DNA of 64,000 nt. Origin: JAXMBN01 sp046349875 (GTDB taxonomy: Bacteria > Planctomycetota > Planctomycetia > Pirellulales > Pirellulaceae). Each line of letters begins with the position of its first letter. Position 1 is the stretch's first letter. Of the stretch, positions 9,133 to 17,929 are shown piece by piece. Both the position numbers and the translations under genes were made by a program. Under the pieces are notes generated by a model. It saw only the letters and a list, made by a program, of their open reading frames with translations, ran no database searches and was not told where the DNA came from. Location of the stretch: the NCBI GenBank assembly GCA_046349875.1, contig JAXMBN010000018.1, positions 1 through 64,000 of the forward strand, in the 5' to 3' direction.

Positions 9133-12100
9133 TTATTGTTTTGCATTTGCGAGAGGCCCGGCCATCGGAGGCGTTTCAAAGAACGCTCCATCTCCTGCCC
9201 GCGGATCCTGCGTCTCTTCGAGAACGCTCATCAATCTCTGTCGCATGCGAGCGAGATCAGAAGCATAGCTTGCTTGGTCAGCGATATTGCGAACTTGTTG
9301 AGGATCGACGCGAAGATCATAAAGCTCTTCAGCAGGGCGTTTGGCGAAGGCAAGATCATAATATTGCTTGGCCGCAGGATCTTGGCGATGTTCGATGAGC
9401 CAAGCTTTGGTGGGGCTGGCATCCATGTCGGCGAACGCAACGTGAGTATTGTCGGTCAACTCTTTGTGGGAAGGTAGTACATCGTCCGCAGCGGCTTTGG
9501 GATCTCCCATTGGCCACCGATCAGGCGCGAAGTTTCGGATGTAGAGAAAATCCTTGGTTCGAAAAGCGCGTTGAGGATAGGGGACTCCGTTGGCACGAGC
9601 CATCGCAACGTGCCGTTCACGTCCAGTGATCACGTAGTCGCGAGTCGGATCGATCTGTCCCTGTTGAGCAGTATGAAGGACGGGGACGAGGCTTCGAGAG
9701 GTCATGACCTTGGGAATGGGTTGACCTCCCAGTTCAAGAAAAGTTGGAGCCAAATCCATGAGATTGGCAAAGTCATCGACCACTCGTCCAGAAGGAATGT
9801 TGGGACCCGAAACCATCAAGGAGACTCCCACGCCGAAGTCTTTCAGATTGCATTTGCCACAGGGCATGCCAGGCATACCATGGTCACCGCTCAAGACGAT
9901 CACCGTGTTCTCGAATTCTCCGGACGCTTTGAGGCATTCTAAAAGTACGCCGACACCCGCATCCCAAGCTTGGACTTCGCCCAAGTAATCGGCGATGTCT
10001 TCGCGGATCTCCTGATTGTCAGGAAGGAATTCGGGGACCTTGCCGCGAAGCGAATCGGGATCGATCTTCCACAAAGCTTTTCCAGATCCTTGGATCCACG
10101 TTCGATGAACGAGTGTGGGGCCGAACCAAAAAAAGAAAGGCTGATTGCGATCACGCTGTTGAAGAAACGTCTGAAAGTTGTCGCGCACTTCTTGGAGGAG
10201 TTTGTTGTGGATCTCGTTGAGTGGTACTCCATTGCCGACGGCTTTAGTAACGACCTTCGAATAGTTGTTGTATTCTCTTCCAGCCTTTTCGAAGGCAAAC
10301 TTCTGGCCACCAAAGGGAGCATCCGCAGGTGTGCCTGGGCTCCAAACCTTGGTGTACTTACCGAGCTGATACCCCGAGTCGTTTAGCAAGAGAGCAAAGC
10401 TTGGGATTTGCGGATCCCATGATGCGCCTTGCAAGATGGATCCTCGTCCAGTCCGCCAGAAGTACTGGCCGCTCAACAAGGAACTCCGGCAAGGTGTGCA
10501 CGATGGACACGGAGCAAAGGCATTTCGAAAAAGCACGCCGCGCGATGCGACTTGATCGATGTTGGGAGTCTTGATGACATGATTGATCGAGCTGGGTGGA
10601 TCGATCGCCGAATACGCACTGGCATAACGTCCCCAATCATCAGCAAAACAAAATAAGATGTTGGGCCGATTGTTGCGAGGCGTTGTCTTGGCCGTCGGGG
10701 TTTCTTCGTCTTTACCAAACTGCTTCCAGTAAAGCTCCTTAAATGAATTGATGGCAGGTCCCACGGCGTCTTCGTTGACCATCATCGGCATGACTTCCCG
10801 CCACCATCCATCGAACTGAGTTGCCAATTGCTTGACGATGTCTTGGTGAGCGGAAGCAACATCGTTGGATTCGGCGTAGTCTTTGGAGACATCGAAGAGT
10901 TGCCAATTGGGAGTCTTGTTTCCATTGGGCGAAACAAGGTGCCACTGTTGAGTACGGATGGAGCACATCTTGTACTTCCATTCGTTGGGGTCCGTTCCCT
11001 TTGGCCAGCGTCCAACATGAGTGAAGAGAGTGCGTGGCGAGTCGGAACTGTTAGGGGATTCCAGCCAGGGAAGGAGGCTCCTTCCTTCGATTTGTTGGCG
11101 AGCCTTTTCGGGTAGGGATGCGCCAGCGATGGCGGCAAGCGTTGGGAAGACATCGATATGCGCGGAAAGTGCCGCGCAATCAGCTGGGGTCAGGGTCTTG
11201 GGCCAACGCCAGAAGCTGGAGGCTCGGGTACCGCCGAGCCATGCGGTTCCTTTGGCGGCTCGCATGCCTGCATTGAAGACTTTGGTTCCAGCGGTTCCGC
11301 CGTTATCGTTCATGAAAACGACCAATGTGTTCTCTTCGATCTTCCATTCGCGAAGCGTGTCGAGAAGCTTCCCGACATTCTCATCAATGTTGTGAACCAT
11401 GCCGAAGAAATTCGCGACCTCTGCGCTCGGTGTCACGGAAGCATAGCGATCACGATCTTCGGGACGAGCGTTATAAGGCGCGTGGGGTGCGTTGGTTGCG
11501 ATCCATGTGAAGAATGGTCGATCTTGTTTTCGTTCGTGATCCATCCAAGAGATGGCTTGTTGGAAGAAAACGTCCGTGCAGTATCCTTGAGTCTTTTCAA
11601 AGGTTCCATTGTGGAGGATGGCCGGATTCTGATACTTGTTGTTCGGAGCATCGCCACAGGAGCCTTCATAGGTTTGCCCGATCCCGCCAGCGCCATGAAT
11701 GAAGTACTCATCGAAGCCGCGACGGTTGGGACGGTAGGCTTCTTCATCTCCAAGGTGCCACTTGCCAAAGATCCCGGTGCGGTACCCTGCATTGCGTAGT
11801 ACCTGAGGGAGCGTAATAGCATCGAGCGTTAGGCGTTCGCGTTCGAGAATCGTATGCGTGATGCCGTTTCGGAATTCGTGGCGTCCAGTGAGCAGCGCGC
11901 TTCGCGTGGGAGCGCACGTGGGGCTCACATGAAAATCAGTGAACCGCACCCCTTCGCTTCGAAGGCGATCGAGATTGGGTGTTTTGAGTACCGGATTCCC
12001 ATGAGCGGAAATATCTCCATAGCCCTGATCATCGGTCAGGATCACGACGATGTTCGGTCGCTTTCCCGCGATCGATTGGCCACGTGCCTCACCCCACACC

Positions 12101-12135
12101 CCAAGTACCAGCAAACAAATCATCCACCAACGCAT
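9133..12135 (-). CDS. Tandem two-domain sulfatase
   Basis: This is one long protein with two complete sulfatase domains. The start at 12135 is chosen over 12228 because it begins a good signal peptide (MRWWMICLLVLGVWGEARGQ) and has AAAGGTGG upstream. The extra upstream ORF runs into REP-rich DNA. Domain 1 has the metal-binding N-terminus PNIVVILTDDQGYGD and the formylglycine site C74-A-P-T-R, then GKWHLGD and the NDNGG block. Domain 2 starts near residue 488 (RPNILFCFADDWG), with C546-T-P-C-R and an SGDHG block. A polar linker (KDEETPTAKTT) joins them. Both keep the C-x-P-x-R signature, so both should be matured by an anaerobic or FGE-type sulfatase maturase. Expected activity is hydrolysis of sulfate esters on polysaccharides in the periplasm or outside. 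Confidence 0.88.
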   Translation of the reverse strand: MRWWMICLLVLGVWGEARGQSIAGKRPNIVVILTDDQGYGDISAHGNPVLKTPNLDRLRSEGVRFTDFHVSPTCAPTRSALLTGRHEFRNGITHTILERERLTLDAITLPQVLRNAGYRTGIFGKWHLGDEEAYRPNRRGFDEYFIHGAGGIGQTYEGSCGDAPNNKYQNPAILHNGTFEKTQGYCTDVFFQQAISWMDHERKQDRPFFTWIATNAPHAPYNARPEDRDRYASVTPSAEVANFFGMVHNIDENVGKLLDTLREWKIEENTLVVFMNDNGGTAGTKVFNAGMRAAKGTAWLGGTRASSFWRWPKTLTPADCAALSAHIDVFPTLAAIAGASLPEKARQQIEGRSLLPWLESPNSSDSPRTLFTHVGRWPKGTDPNEWKYKMCSIRTQQWHLVSPNGNKTPNWQLFDVSKDYAESNDVASAHQDIVKQLATQFDGWWREVMPMMVNEDAVGPAINSFKELYWKQFGKDEETPTAKTTPRNNRPNILFCFADDWGRYASAYSAIDPPSSINHVIKTPNIDQVASRGVLFRNAFAPCPSCTPCRSSLLSGQYFWRTGRGSILQGASWDPQIPSFALLLNDSGYQLGKYTKVWSPGTPADAPFGGQKFAFEKAGREYNNYSKVVTKAVGNGVPLNEIHNKLLQEVRDNFQTFLQQRDRNQPFFFWFGPTLVHRTWIQGSGKALWKIDPDSLRGKVPEFLPDNQEIREDIADYLGEVQAWDAGVGVLLECLKASGEFENTVIVLSGDHGMPGMPCGKCNLKDFGVGVSLMVSGPNIPSGRVVDDFANLMDLAPTFLELGGQPIPKVMTSRSLVPVLHTAQQGQIDPTRDYVITGRERHVAMARANGVPYPQRAFRTKDFLYIRNFAPDRWPMGDPKAAADDVLPSHKELTDNTHVAFADMDASPTKAWLIEHRQDPAAKQYYDLAFAKRPAEELYDLRVDPQQVRNIADQASYASDLARMRQRLMSVLEETQDPRAGDGAFFETPPMAGPLANAKQ

Positions 12136-12310
12136 AACGCACCACCTTTCTAATCCTCCGTTGTAGACCCATCCCCACCCAAAATCCATCCCACAAGGTG
12201 CCATCCACCTATCGTTGACGCCCAACACAAGGTGTCAGCCACCTACTGTTGACTTACCTACTGTTGACTTTGGACGTTGCCGCGCTAGGATTCAACGGAG
12301 GAGTTGAATC
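12136..12310. repeat. Left REP pair flanking the RAYT remnant
   Basis: Between 12193 and 12268 there are three related units. One is AAGGTGCCATCCACCTAT followed by CGTTGAC, the second is AAGGTGTCAGCCACCTACT followed by GTTGAC, and the third is a truncated ACCTACTGTTGAC. The core is a short imperfect palindrome with GGTG/CACC arms around five bases, typical of REP sequences mobilised by RAYT enzymes. The same two units occur in inverse orientation at 13684-13746. The rest of this interval holds the promoter region of the minus-strand sulfatase. Confidence 0.75.
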
Positions 12311-13395
12311 ATGGCGCGACCTAAGCGGGAATCGGTGTTTGGGCAAGAGGAAGTCGCCATCGCTCATTGCGAAACCAGCGTAGTGCCAGTTGTTTCGCTG
12401 GCAAAGATGAGGCGTCAGGAAAGATCGGAATACCGGCGGGCTGGATCTGGCCGACGCTAACCCATCATCCGCTCTGTGTCGATGCAAGGAATCATGGTCA
12501 TGTCAAAACCATGCATTCGATCCGAACCCGGCCAGACATCGTAAAACTGTGGTCGGATGAAGATGTCGCTAAGCGTTGGTTGAGGCTTTTTCCTGGGAAA
12601 AGACCGATGATTGCCTAGGTGAACCAACGCAACAGGCAGATCGCTAAAGATGGCGATGCCGCCGGATTTTACCTGCAATGATTATCGAGTATTTCTTGGT
12701 TCATGGGCGAGCAGTCCGGAGCCATTGCTCGCAAAGCCAACAATGAAGACAAGGCACAGGCCGCTTCTGGGAAGGACGCTTTTAAAGCTCAGAAGATTGT
12801 CGATGAAGCGGGACTTCTTGGCCTTAGTGCGATGTATGCCGATCTGAATCCCGTGAGCTGCCATGGCAAAGACTCCAGAGGCATCTAGGTTTACCTCGGC
12901 CTATGATCGTACCAGGCCAAAAAGGTTTCCTAAAAGAATCGCAGTAGCGATTGGGTATTGGAAACCTTCGAGGATCGATGAGAAGACGATTCTGCAGCAG
13001 ATCAAGTTGGCCAAGCGGCTTCGCGACAAAGAAGAAGTTGCTCGATTACAAAAGTGTCTAAGCGACTTCCGTTCAGAAAACGAAAAAATTAAAAGAAAAC
13101 AACGAGCTAAAAGCAAAGCGAACTCTTCATGTACAAGGCCTAGGGATGTTGCTAAGCTGCGCCGCTACAACTCAACGAACATGATGTCGTAGCCCAAGCT
13201 ACATCAAGTGGAGGAACACGAGCCAAGCGATATGGCTTCTTGTCGATGACGCTTGCCGAGTACTCGACGCTGCTCGATTGATCGACGTCAAAAAACACCG
13301 GACAAACGTGGCAAGATACCCGATGACCTTCAACCGATCCTCGAGCGAATTGGAATCGAAGGTTCGATGAAGACTGGGTGGGAAGCCTCTGCTAC
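12311..13395 (+). pseudogene. Decayed REP-associated tyrosine transposase (IS200/Y1-like, RAYT)
   Basis: Fragments in all three plus frames follow the order of planctomycete RAYT proteins. They are: MARPKRESVFGQEE with AIAHCE at 12311; CFAGKDEASGK near 12385; HSIRTRPDIVKLWSDEDVAK then RWLRLFPGK near 12510-12600; SISWFMGEQSGAIARKANNED near 12690; VDEAGLL with ADLNPVS near 12800; AKTPEASRFTSAYDR at 12863; FLSMTLAEYSTLLD near 13235; and KRGKIPDDLQPILERIGI near 13305. There are many stops and shifts, and conserved residues are substituted (the family's E-G-R-F/W block is replaced), so this is real decay. The enzyme would have been an HUH single-strand transposase acting on REP hairpins. Inverted REP pairs lie on both sides. 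Family assignment rests on recalled consensus, not on a search. Confidence 0.82.
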
Positions 13396-13405
13396 CGGGG
13401 AAGTG

Positions 13406-13687
13406 TTACGCCGCGGGCGTCAGGTGAACTCGGCAAATGAAGCGAACCAAGACGCCTGGAGTCGTGGCCAACGATCCTGCCGCGCCTGCTTTACCGAGTA
13501 GTTTTTCGACCACTACTCCATCTTCTACGATCTCAAACAGCACTCTGTCTAGCGGTCCGCGCATTCTCTCCCATCCGAAGGCATTTTCGCCTTCTTCTTG
13601 CATCCATCTCAGCCAAAAGCCGACCCGCGTGAGCTTCTCCTGCTCATTTTCTGCCCCAAAACCCCAAACGAACCCAAATTCCGTCAT
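13406..13687 (-). CDS. Small ORF inside the RAYT element, doubtful
   Basis: A 93-codon frame starts with an ATG at the inner edge of the right REP and ends just after the RAYT remnant, on the opposite strand. The product has a balanced, protein-like composition with several W, F and E residues (for example LTRVGFWLRWMQEEGENAF) and a hydrophobic C-terminal half. I do not recognise it. It may be a passenger of the mobile element or simply a non-coding open frame. There is no clear ribosome-binding site. Low confidence. Confidence 0.25.
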   Translation of the reverse strand: MTEFGFVWGFGAENEQEKLTRVGFWLRWMQEEGENAFGWERMRGPLDRVLFEIVEDGVVVEKLLGKAGAAGSLATTPGVLVRFICRVHLTPAA

Positions 13688-13934
13688 CAACAATAGGTGG
13701 CTGACACCTTGTGTGCGGGTCAACAAAGGTGGATGGCACGTTGTATAGGGCGTGGAGATCGACGCCGCGGCCGGCGGCTTGCTGGATGAGTTGCACCATG
13801 GCGTCGCCGGTTTGGCGCTGAGCATCCATTTGCTTCTTGGCGATAGCAGTTGCAATTTGTGCTTCGGTTTGGGTCGCGGCCAGCTCGGACTTTACTAGTT
13901 GGCTTGCAACGCTTGATGATCCCTGAATATTCAT
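13644..13934 (-). CDS. YjfB-like small protein with REP-derived C-terminus
   Basis: The start at 13934 (MNIQGSSSVASQL) is preferred over 13982; GAGAGAAGTGAGAG lies just upstream. Residues 1-62 fit the YjfB 'putative motility protein' pattern: a short N-terminus, then a helix with A-Q-I-A-x-A-x-x-K-K-Q-M-D-x-Q and G-D-A-M-V-Q-L-I, ending G-R-G-V-D-L-H-A. Family members normally stop right after this V-D-x-x-A. Here the frame runs on through the right REP and into flanking mobile DNA for about 34 codons, rich in P, W and G, to the stop at 13644. The tail is thus probably not original. The function of the family is not established. Confidence 0.6.
   Translation of the reverse strand: MNIQGSSSVASQLVKSELAATQTEAQIATAIAKKQMDAQRQTGDAMVQLIQQAAGRGVDLHALYNVPSTFVDPHTRCQPPIVDDGIWVRLGFWGRK
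13684..13746. repeat. Right REP pair, inverted relative to the left pair
   Basis: The plus strand reads TCAACAATAGGTGGCTGACA then CCTTGTGTG, followed by GTCAACAAAGGTGGATGGCACG. Its reverse complement matches the left pair at 12193-12253 almost base for base, including the order (GCCATCC unit, then GTCAGCC unit) and the GTTGAC that follows each unit. The two pairs therefore bound the RAYT remnant as terminal inverted repeats about 1.5 kb apart. The outer unit runs into the 3' end of the YjfB-like gene. Confidence 0.78.
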
Positions 13935-14139
13935 GGCAGCTCTCACTTCTCTCAAGAAACCTGGCTGGCAACCTTCAACCATTCGGCACAGTACTGTGAT
14001 CTGCCGCAGGTTGAGATTCAGTTCGGCCTAGAAATCGCCCTCAAAGTCCGGGTGTAGCGATTGCAAGGGCTGTATGTTTGATGGGATTGCAAGCCTTTTT
14101 CAAACCACGCCAGCAAGGAAGGGCCATGTCGGTTAAGGA

Positions 14140-16008
14140 CTAGGGCATGGCCAACTTCTCGATGAGCTTGGGAAGCAGCGTGTCATAGCGCTGAGGATAT
14201 GCCTTCGACTGTGCGGGAAAGTCTTTGATGTTGGCGGGCTTTTCTGATGGTTTGAGTTGAGAGTGATCGAGAGCATTCATCGCCGCCACCGATATGAAGA
14301 GATCGTTCTTAGTCGAGTCTGCCAGTTCCCAAAGTCGAGCGATCGACACCTGCCGATCCTCTGGTGTTCCAAATCGGGCCAGCGCTTCGAGCGCAATGAT
14401 CTGAACCGATAGCGATGCATCTTTAGAGCTCGTTCGCATATCATTCCAATCTACTTGGATGCCGCGAACTCCGCGGACCAAGTATCCAACGGCTCCCCAA
14501 TAGCGAATCGCCGAATCGTCAGCCGAAAGCAAATCTCGCAATTGTTTGGGATTGATATCCATCGTTCGCGTTGCCATGTCGGCGGCTCGTTCGATGCTCT
14601 CCAAATCATAACGAGTCGAATCGTAACCGAGTTGATAAGGTGCTTCTCCTTTGGCGCGAGCAAACATTTCGGACTCGCACAACAGTCCAAGGTCACGCGT
14701 CTCCAGCATCCAAGATCGCAAGGCGGCCCGCATACGGGTTGTCACATCGCGAAAGGCAGGATCCTTCGCTAAGTTCTTGACTTGAAAAGGATCTTTTTCC
14801 AGGTCATACAGTTCTTCCGAATCCTTAGGTAACCAGAAATAGCTTTGTTCGGGAGTCAGACTCCCTTTCTGAAACGCTGATTGCCAGGCGATGGTTGTTG
14901 GAGTTTCAAACATGTAACTCAAGAATTGTCCTTGTGCGCGATGCGGCATGAAATTGCGAATGTAAGCAAATCGTTCATCGCGAATGGCACGAGAGCAATC
15001 GTATCGTTCATCCATTCGATCTCGAAAGCCGTAAATGTATTGTCGCGACTTGGTCTTCTTGGGACCAAGAAAAGCTTGTCCTTGCATGGTAACGGGAATG
15101 TCGCCACCCGCTAATGAAATCATTGTCGGCGCTAGATCGACAAAGCATACAAGCTCCTCGCTAGCTCCACCTTCGCGATACGATGCTCCAAGTAGATCAC
15201 GGTACTTGGGTGGTGCCGAAACCATCAAGGGAACCTTCAGGCCCGATTCGTAAAGCCAACGTTTGCTGCGAGGCATGCCGCTGCCGTGATCTCCAAAATA
15301 GAAAATGATCGTGTTCTCGCGCAAGTTGTCTTCATCAAGTTCACGCAGGACCTTACCTACTTCGCGATCCATCTCGGTGATCTTGTCGTAGTACTGAGCC
15401 CAATCTTGGCGCACGTCGGGAAGATCCGGATGGTACGGTGGGACTGGAACGAGCTTCGGATCGTGAACGGCTTTGTGAGGACGCTTGCGAATTTGGCTTT
15501 CGTGACTCACCGTAAAATTGAAGACAGAAAAGAATGGTTGTCCTGAAGCTCGATTGCGCCAATGAGCTTTATTGCTGGAGTCATCCCAAACCTTTCCTGT
15601 TTTCTCGAGGTTGTAATCTTCCTTGACGTTGTTCGAGCAGTAGTAGCCAAGTTGCCGAAGGTATTGCGGAAGTAAGCGAAGGGTTTCAGGAAGCGCGACT
15701 TGGCTTCGCATATGCATGGCACCGGTCGATGTGGGCCATACTCCGGTGATAATGGTAGTGCGAGCCGGAGCGCATACAGGTGCACAGGACCACGCTCGCT
15801 GATAGCGCATGCCCCGACTTGCAAGACCATCAAGATTGGGTGTAGTGGAATAAGCGTCCCCATAGCATCCCAATTGAGGCCCGTTATCTTCGCTCGATAT
15901 CCACAAAATATTGGGTCGATCCTGAGACAACCCTAGGCCCGCCAACAGATTCCAAGCCACACCCGTCAGAAGGCACCAAGCCATGGCGGCAGCCAACATT
16001 CGAATCAT
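14140..16008 (-). CDS. Exported sulfatase of the heparan N-sulfatase-like group
   Basis: The frame is open to an ATG at 16065; 16008 is chosen because it starts a typical signal peptide (MIRMLAAAMAWCLLTGVAW) and has a GGGG upstream. The start is uncertain. The sulfatase domain runs from RPNILWISSEDNGPQLGCYG through the formylglycine site C-A-P-A-R (about residue 79), the TNVxEDY-like NVKEDY block, and YFGDHGSGMPRSKRW. This wording (SSEDNGP, GDHGSGMPRSKR) is typical of the heparan-sulfate/sulfamidase-like branch. A C-terminal extension of about 130 residues (AIRYWGAVGYLVRG, IALEALARFG) looks like helical HEAT-type repeats. Expected role: extracellular desulfation of polysaccharide. It stands alone, divergent from the cyclophilin gene. 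Confidence 0.88.
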   Translation of the reverse strand: MIRMLAAAMAWCLLTGVAWNLLAGLGLSQDRPNILWISSEDNGPQLGCYGDAYSTTPNLDGLASRGMRYQRAWSCAPVCAPARTTIITGVWPTSTGAMHMRSQVALPETLRLLPQYLRQLGYYCSNNVKEDYNLEKTGKVWDDSSNKAHWRNRASGQPFFSVFNFTVSHESQIRKRPHKAVHDPKLVPVPPYHPDLPDVRQDWAQYYDKITEMDREVGKVLRELDEDNLRENTIIFYFGDHGSGMPRSKRWLYESGLKVPLMVSAPPKYRDLLGASYREGGASEELVCFVDLAPTMISLAGGDIPVTMQGQAFLGPKKTKSRQYIYGFRDRMDERYDCSRAIRDERFAYIRNFMPHRAQGQFLSYMFETPTTIAWQSAFQKGSLTPEQSYFWLPKDSEELYDLEKDPFQVKNLAKDPAFRDVTTRMRAALRSWMLETRDLGLLCESEMFARAKGEAPYQLGYDSTRYDLESIERAADMATRTMDINPKQLRDLLSADDSAIRYWGAVGYLVRGVRGIQVDWNDMRTSSKDASLSVQIIALEALARFGTPEDRQVSIARLWELADSTKNDLFISVAAMNALDHSQLKPSEKPANIKDFPAQSKAYPQRYDTLLPKLIEKLAMP

Positions 16009-16099
16009 TGCCCCAGTCGTACGGTGGTTTCCAAATCGGAGTCCCGATCTACAATGATCACTCATAGTGGACGTGCTTTATTTTAGGAGAGGTAGAGAA

Positions 16100-16687
16100 A
16101 TGACAAGACTTTCCGTGCTTGCCCGAGTCGTTGCATGCTTCATGCTGGTTGGATCGCTCGTGACTTCGATTTCGGCAGCTGATCCGGTAATCGCTATTTT
16201 GAAAACATCCAAGGGCACAATCAAGCTCGAACTGGATGCCGAAAAAGCTCCTCTTACGGTTGGCAACTTCGTGAAATATGCCGAAGCCAAGCACTACGAT
16301 AATACCATTTTTCATCGCGTCATTCCGGACTTCATGGTTCAAGGAGGTGGAATGACGGCTGATATGAAGGAGAAAGCCACCAATCCGCCAGTCAAGAACG
16401 AGTCCTTCAACGGCCTTATCAACGAAAAGTATACGGTTGCCATGGCGCGAACGCCTGATCCCGATAGCGCTACCAGCCAGTTCTTCATCAACGTGAAACG
16501 CAACAGCTTTTTGGACAAGGCGAACGCACGGGATGGCGCGGGGTATTGCGTTTTCGGCAAAGTGATTGAAGGCAAGGAAGTGGTCGATGAAATTGCGAAG
16601 GTAAAGACGTCGACCAAGGGGCGGCATGACGACGTTCCCGTCGAGCCCGTTATGATCGAAAAGGTCGAGATCGTTGCTGCCAAGTAA
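16100..16687 (+). CDS. Exported cyclophilin-type peptidyl-prolyl isomerase
   Basis: Start 16100 is chosen over 16067 since it gives a signal peptide (MTRLSVLARVVACFMLVGSL, cleavage near SISA-AD) and follows GGAGAGGTAGAGAA. The domain is a complete cyclophilin: FHRVIPDFMVQGGG carries the catalytic Arg and the Q-x-x-x-P-like loop, followed by MARTPDPDSATSQFFIN and GYCVFGKVIEGKEVVD. It should catalyse cis-trans isomerisation of Xaa-Pro bonds in the periplasm. The next gene encodes a close paralogue without a signal peptide, so the pair looks like a tandem duplication serving two compartments. Confidence 0.93.
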   Translation: MTRLSVLARVVACFMLVGSLVTSISAADPVIAILKTSKGTIKLELDAEKAPLTVGNFVKYAEAKHYDNTIFHRVIPDFMVQGGGMTADMKEKATNPPVKNESFNGLINEKYTVAMARTPDPDSATSQFFINVKRNSFLDKANARDGAGYCVFGKVIEGKEVVDEIAKVKTSTKGRHDDVPVEPVMIEKVEIVAAK

Positions 16688-16730
16688 CGAGCAGCTCTCT
16701 CGATCAACCAATTCTGTTTTTGTTTACTCC

Positions 16731-16763
16731 AAGAAGCCGAGCCTAGATCGGCTTCTTCCTTTT
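16731..16763 (+). terminator. Rho-independent terminator between the two cyclophilin genes
   Basis: AAGAAGCCGA (16731-16740) and TCGGCTTCTT (16748-16757) form a perfect ten-pair stem with a seven-base loop, followed by CCTTTT. It separates the exported from the cytosolic cyclophilin, so the two are probably transcribed at different levels. The T-run is short. Confidence 0.65.
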
Positions 16764-16777
16764 AAGAAAGTGATGTC

Positions 16778-17275
16778 ATGATTACGTTGAAGACCAACAA
16801 GGGCGATATCAAGCTCAGTCTCGATGCCGAAAAAGCACCGATTACGGTGGCCAATTTCATTCAGTATGCCAAGGACGGACACTATAACGGAACCGTTTTC
16901 CATCGAGTGATCAAAGGGTTCATGATTCAAGGAGGAGGCATGGATGCCAACATGAAGGAGCGCAAGACGCGACCATCGATCAAGAATGAATCGTCCAACG
17001 GACTCTCGAACGAAAAGTATACGATTGCCATGGCGCGGACCAGTATTCCCGATAGCGCGACATCGCAGTTCTTCATCAATACATCCGACAACGACTTCCT
17101 TGATAAGGCTCAGTCGCGCGACGGCGTCGGATATGCGGTCTTTGGTAAGGTCGTTGAAGGGATGGATATCGTCGACCAAATTGAAATGGTGAAAACGGGA
17201 ACCAAGGCTCCGCATTCCGATGTGCCGATCGAACCTGTTGAAATCGTCTCTGTCGTTGTGGAAGAGAACGCGTAA
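16778..17275 (+). CDS. ppiB: Cytosolic cyclophilin-type peptidyl-prolyl isomerase
   Basis: The 165-residue protein begins directly with the first beta strand (MITLKTNKGDIKLSLDAEKA), so it has no export signal. It contains FHRVIKGFMIQGGG, MARTSIPDSATSQFFINTS and GYAVFGKVVEGMDIVDQI, all standard for small bacterial PpiB proteins and of usual length. It is closely similar along its whole length to the exported cyclophilin upstream, which supports a local duplication. AAGAAAG lies about eight bases before the ATG. Confidence 0.92.
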   Translation: MITLKTNKGDIKLSLDAEKAPITVANFIQYAKDGHYNGTVFHRVIKGFMIQGGGMDANMKERKTRPSIKNESSNGLSNEKYTIAMARTSIPDSATSQFFINTSDNDFLDKAQSRDGVGYAVFGKVVEGMDIVDQIEMVKTGTKAPHSDVPIEPVEIVSVVVEENA

Positions 17276-17349
17276 GCAACGCACCGTTGAGAGGCTCGAT
17301 CTTCACGCGGCGAGCCATCGTGCGAGTGATGCACCTTCGATGGATGGAG

Positions 17350-17414
17350 GGCAGCGTTGAACTGGCAGCGTTGAACTGCCAATATGGAATTGCCAATATG
17401 GAATTGCCAATATT
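17350..17414. repeat. Two adjacent 14-bp tandem duplications
   Basis: GGCAGCGTTGAACT occurs twice in a row (17350-17363, 17364-17377). It is followed at once by GCCAATATGGAATT twice (17378-17391, 17392-17405) and a partial third copy GCCAATATT. The second pair abuts the hairpin at 17415. The 14-bp period is shared although the two units differ. Confidence 0.8.
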
Positions 17415-17450
17415 GAGGACGGTCTTCAAACGACCGTCCTCATGTGTTTC
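17414..17450 (+). terminator. Hairpin terminator downstream of ppiB
   Basis: GAGGACGGTC (17415-17424) pairs perfectly with GACCGTCCTC (17432-17441), extended by a T-A pair outside, with loop TTCAAAC. The following TGTGTTTCTTT is a weak T-rich tract. The rest of 17451-17929 holds no gene I can support; the last part must contain the promoter of the metalloprotease. Confidence 0.6.
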
Positions 17451-17929
17451 TTTAACTCGCGCATGCGTGGGACGGAAGTTTGAGTACCGCGCGGAAGAAG
17501 CTTCGAAGGTAATCGGCGAGCGATCCGCCTTGCGATCGCAAGTTCGCTCGCCCGTTCCCTTTGGCGATTCGTATCGCAGAATCGGCCTGCTTGGAGCTCG
17601 AAATCTCACCGAATTTACCCCAGTTGGGGTGTGTTTCCTGCAATAGTAGTCGAAATGATGATGGACTCGTTAAGGCGTGCGGTCCATAATCGCAGGTTGG
17701 GATGGGTTGGTCGGTTAGGTAAAGTAGCGGATTGCAGGTTTAGCGATTGTAGGGGCTTTGGCAAAAAGGCAAGGCAAAGCAGTCGTCAATGCGATCTTTC
17801 TTGATATCGACCTACATCGTTGTTGGTTGATTAACGTACGTTTAACCATTGTCGGGGGGCGTGCCAGGGTGCTCGATTGAACGAGTGTCTCTTGACCCCC
17901 AAGTCGTTTCGCAAAGGGACGTTGAAAGT

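Noticed and set aside
17452..17643. Minus-strand 63-codon frame as a small gene
   Set aside because: No ribosome-binding site, no hydrophobic or conserved motif, and overlapping open frames on both strands.
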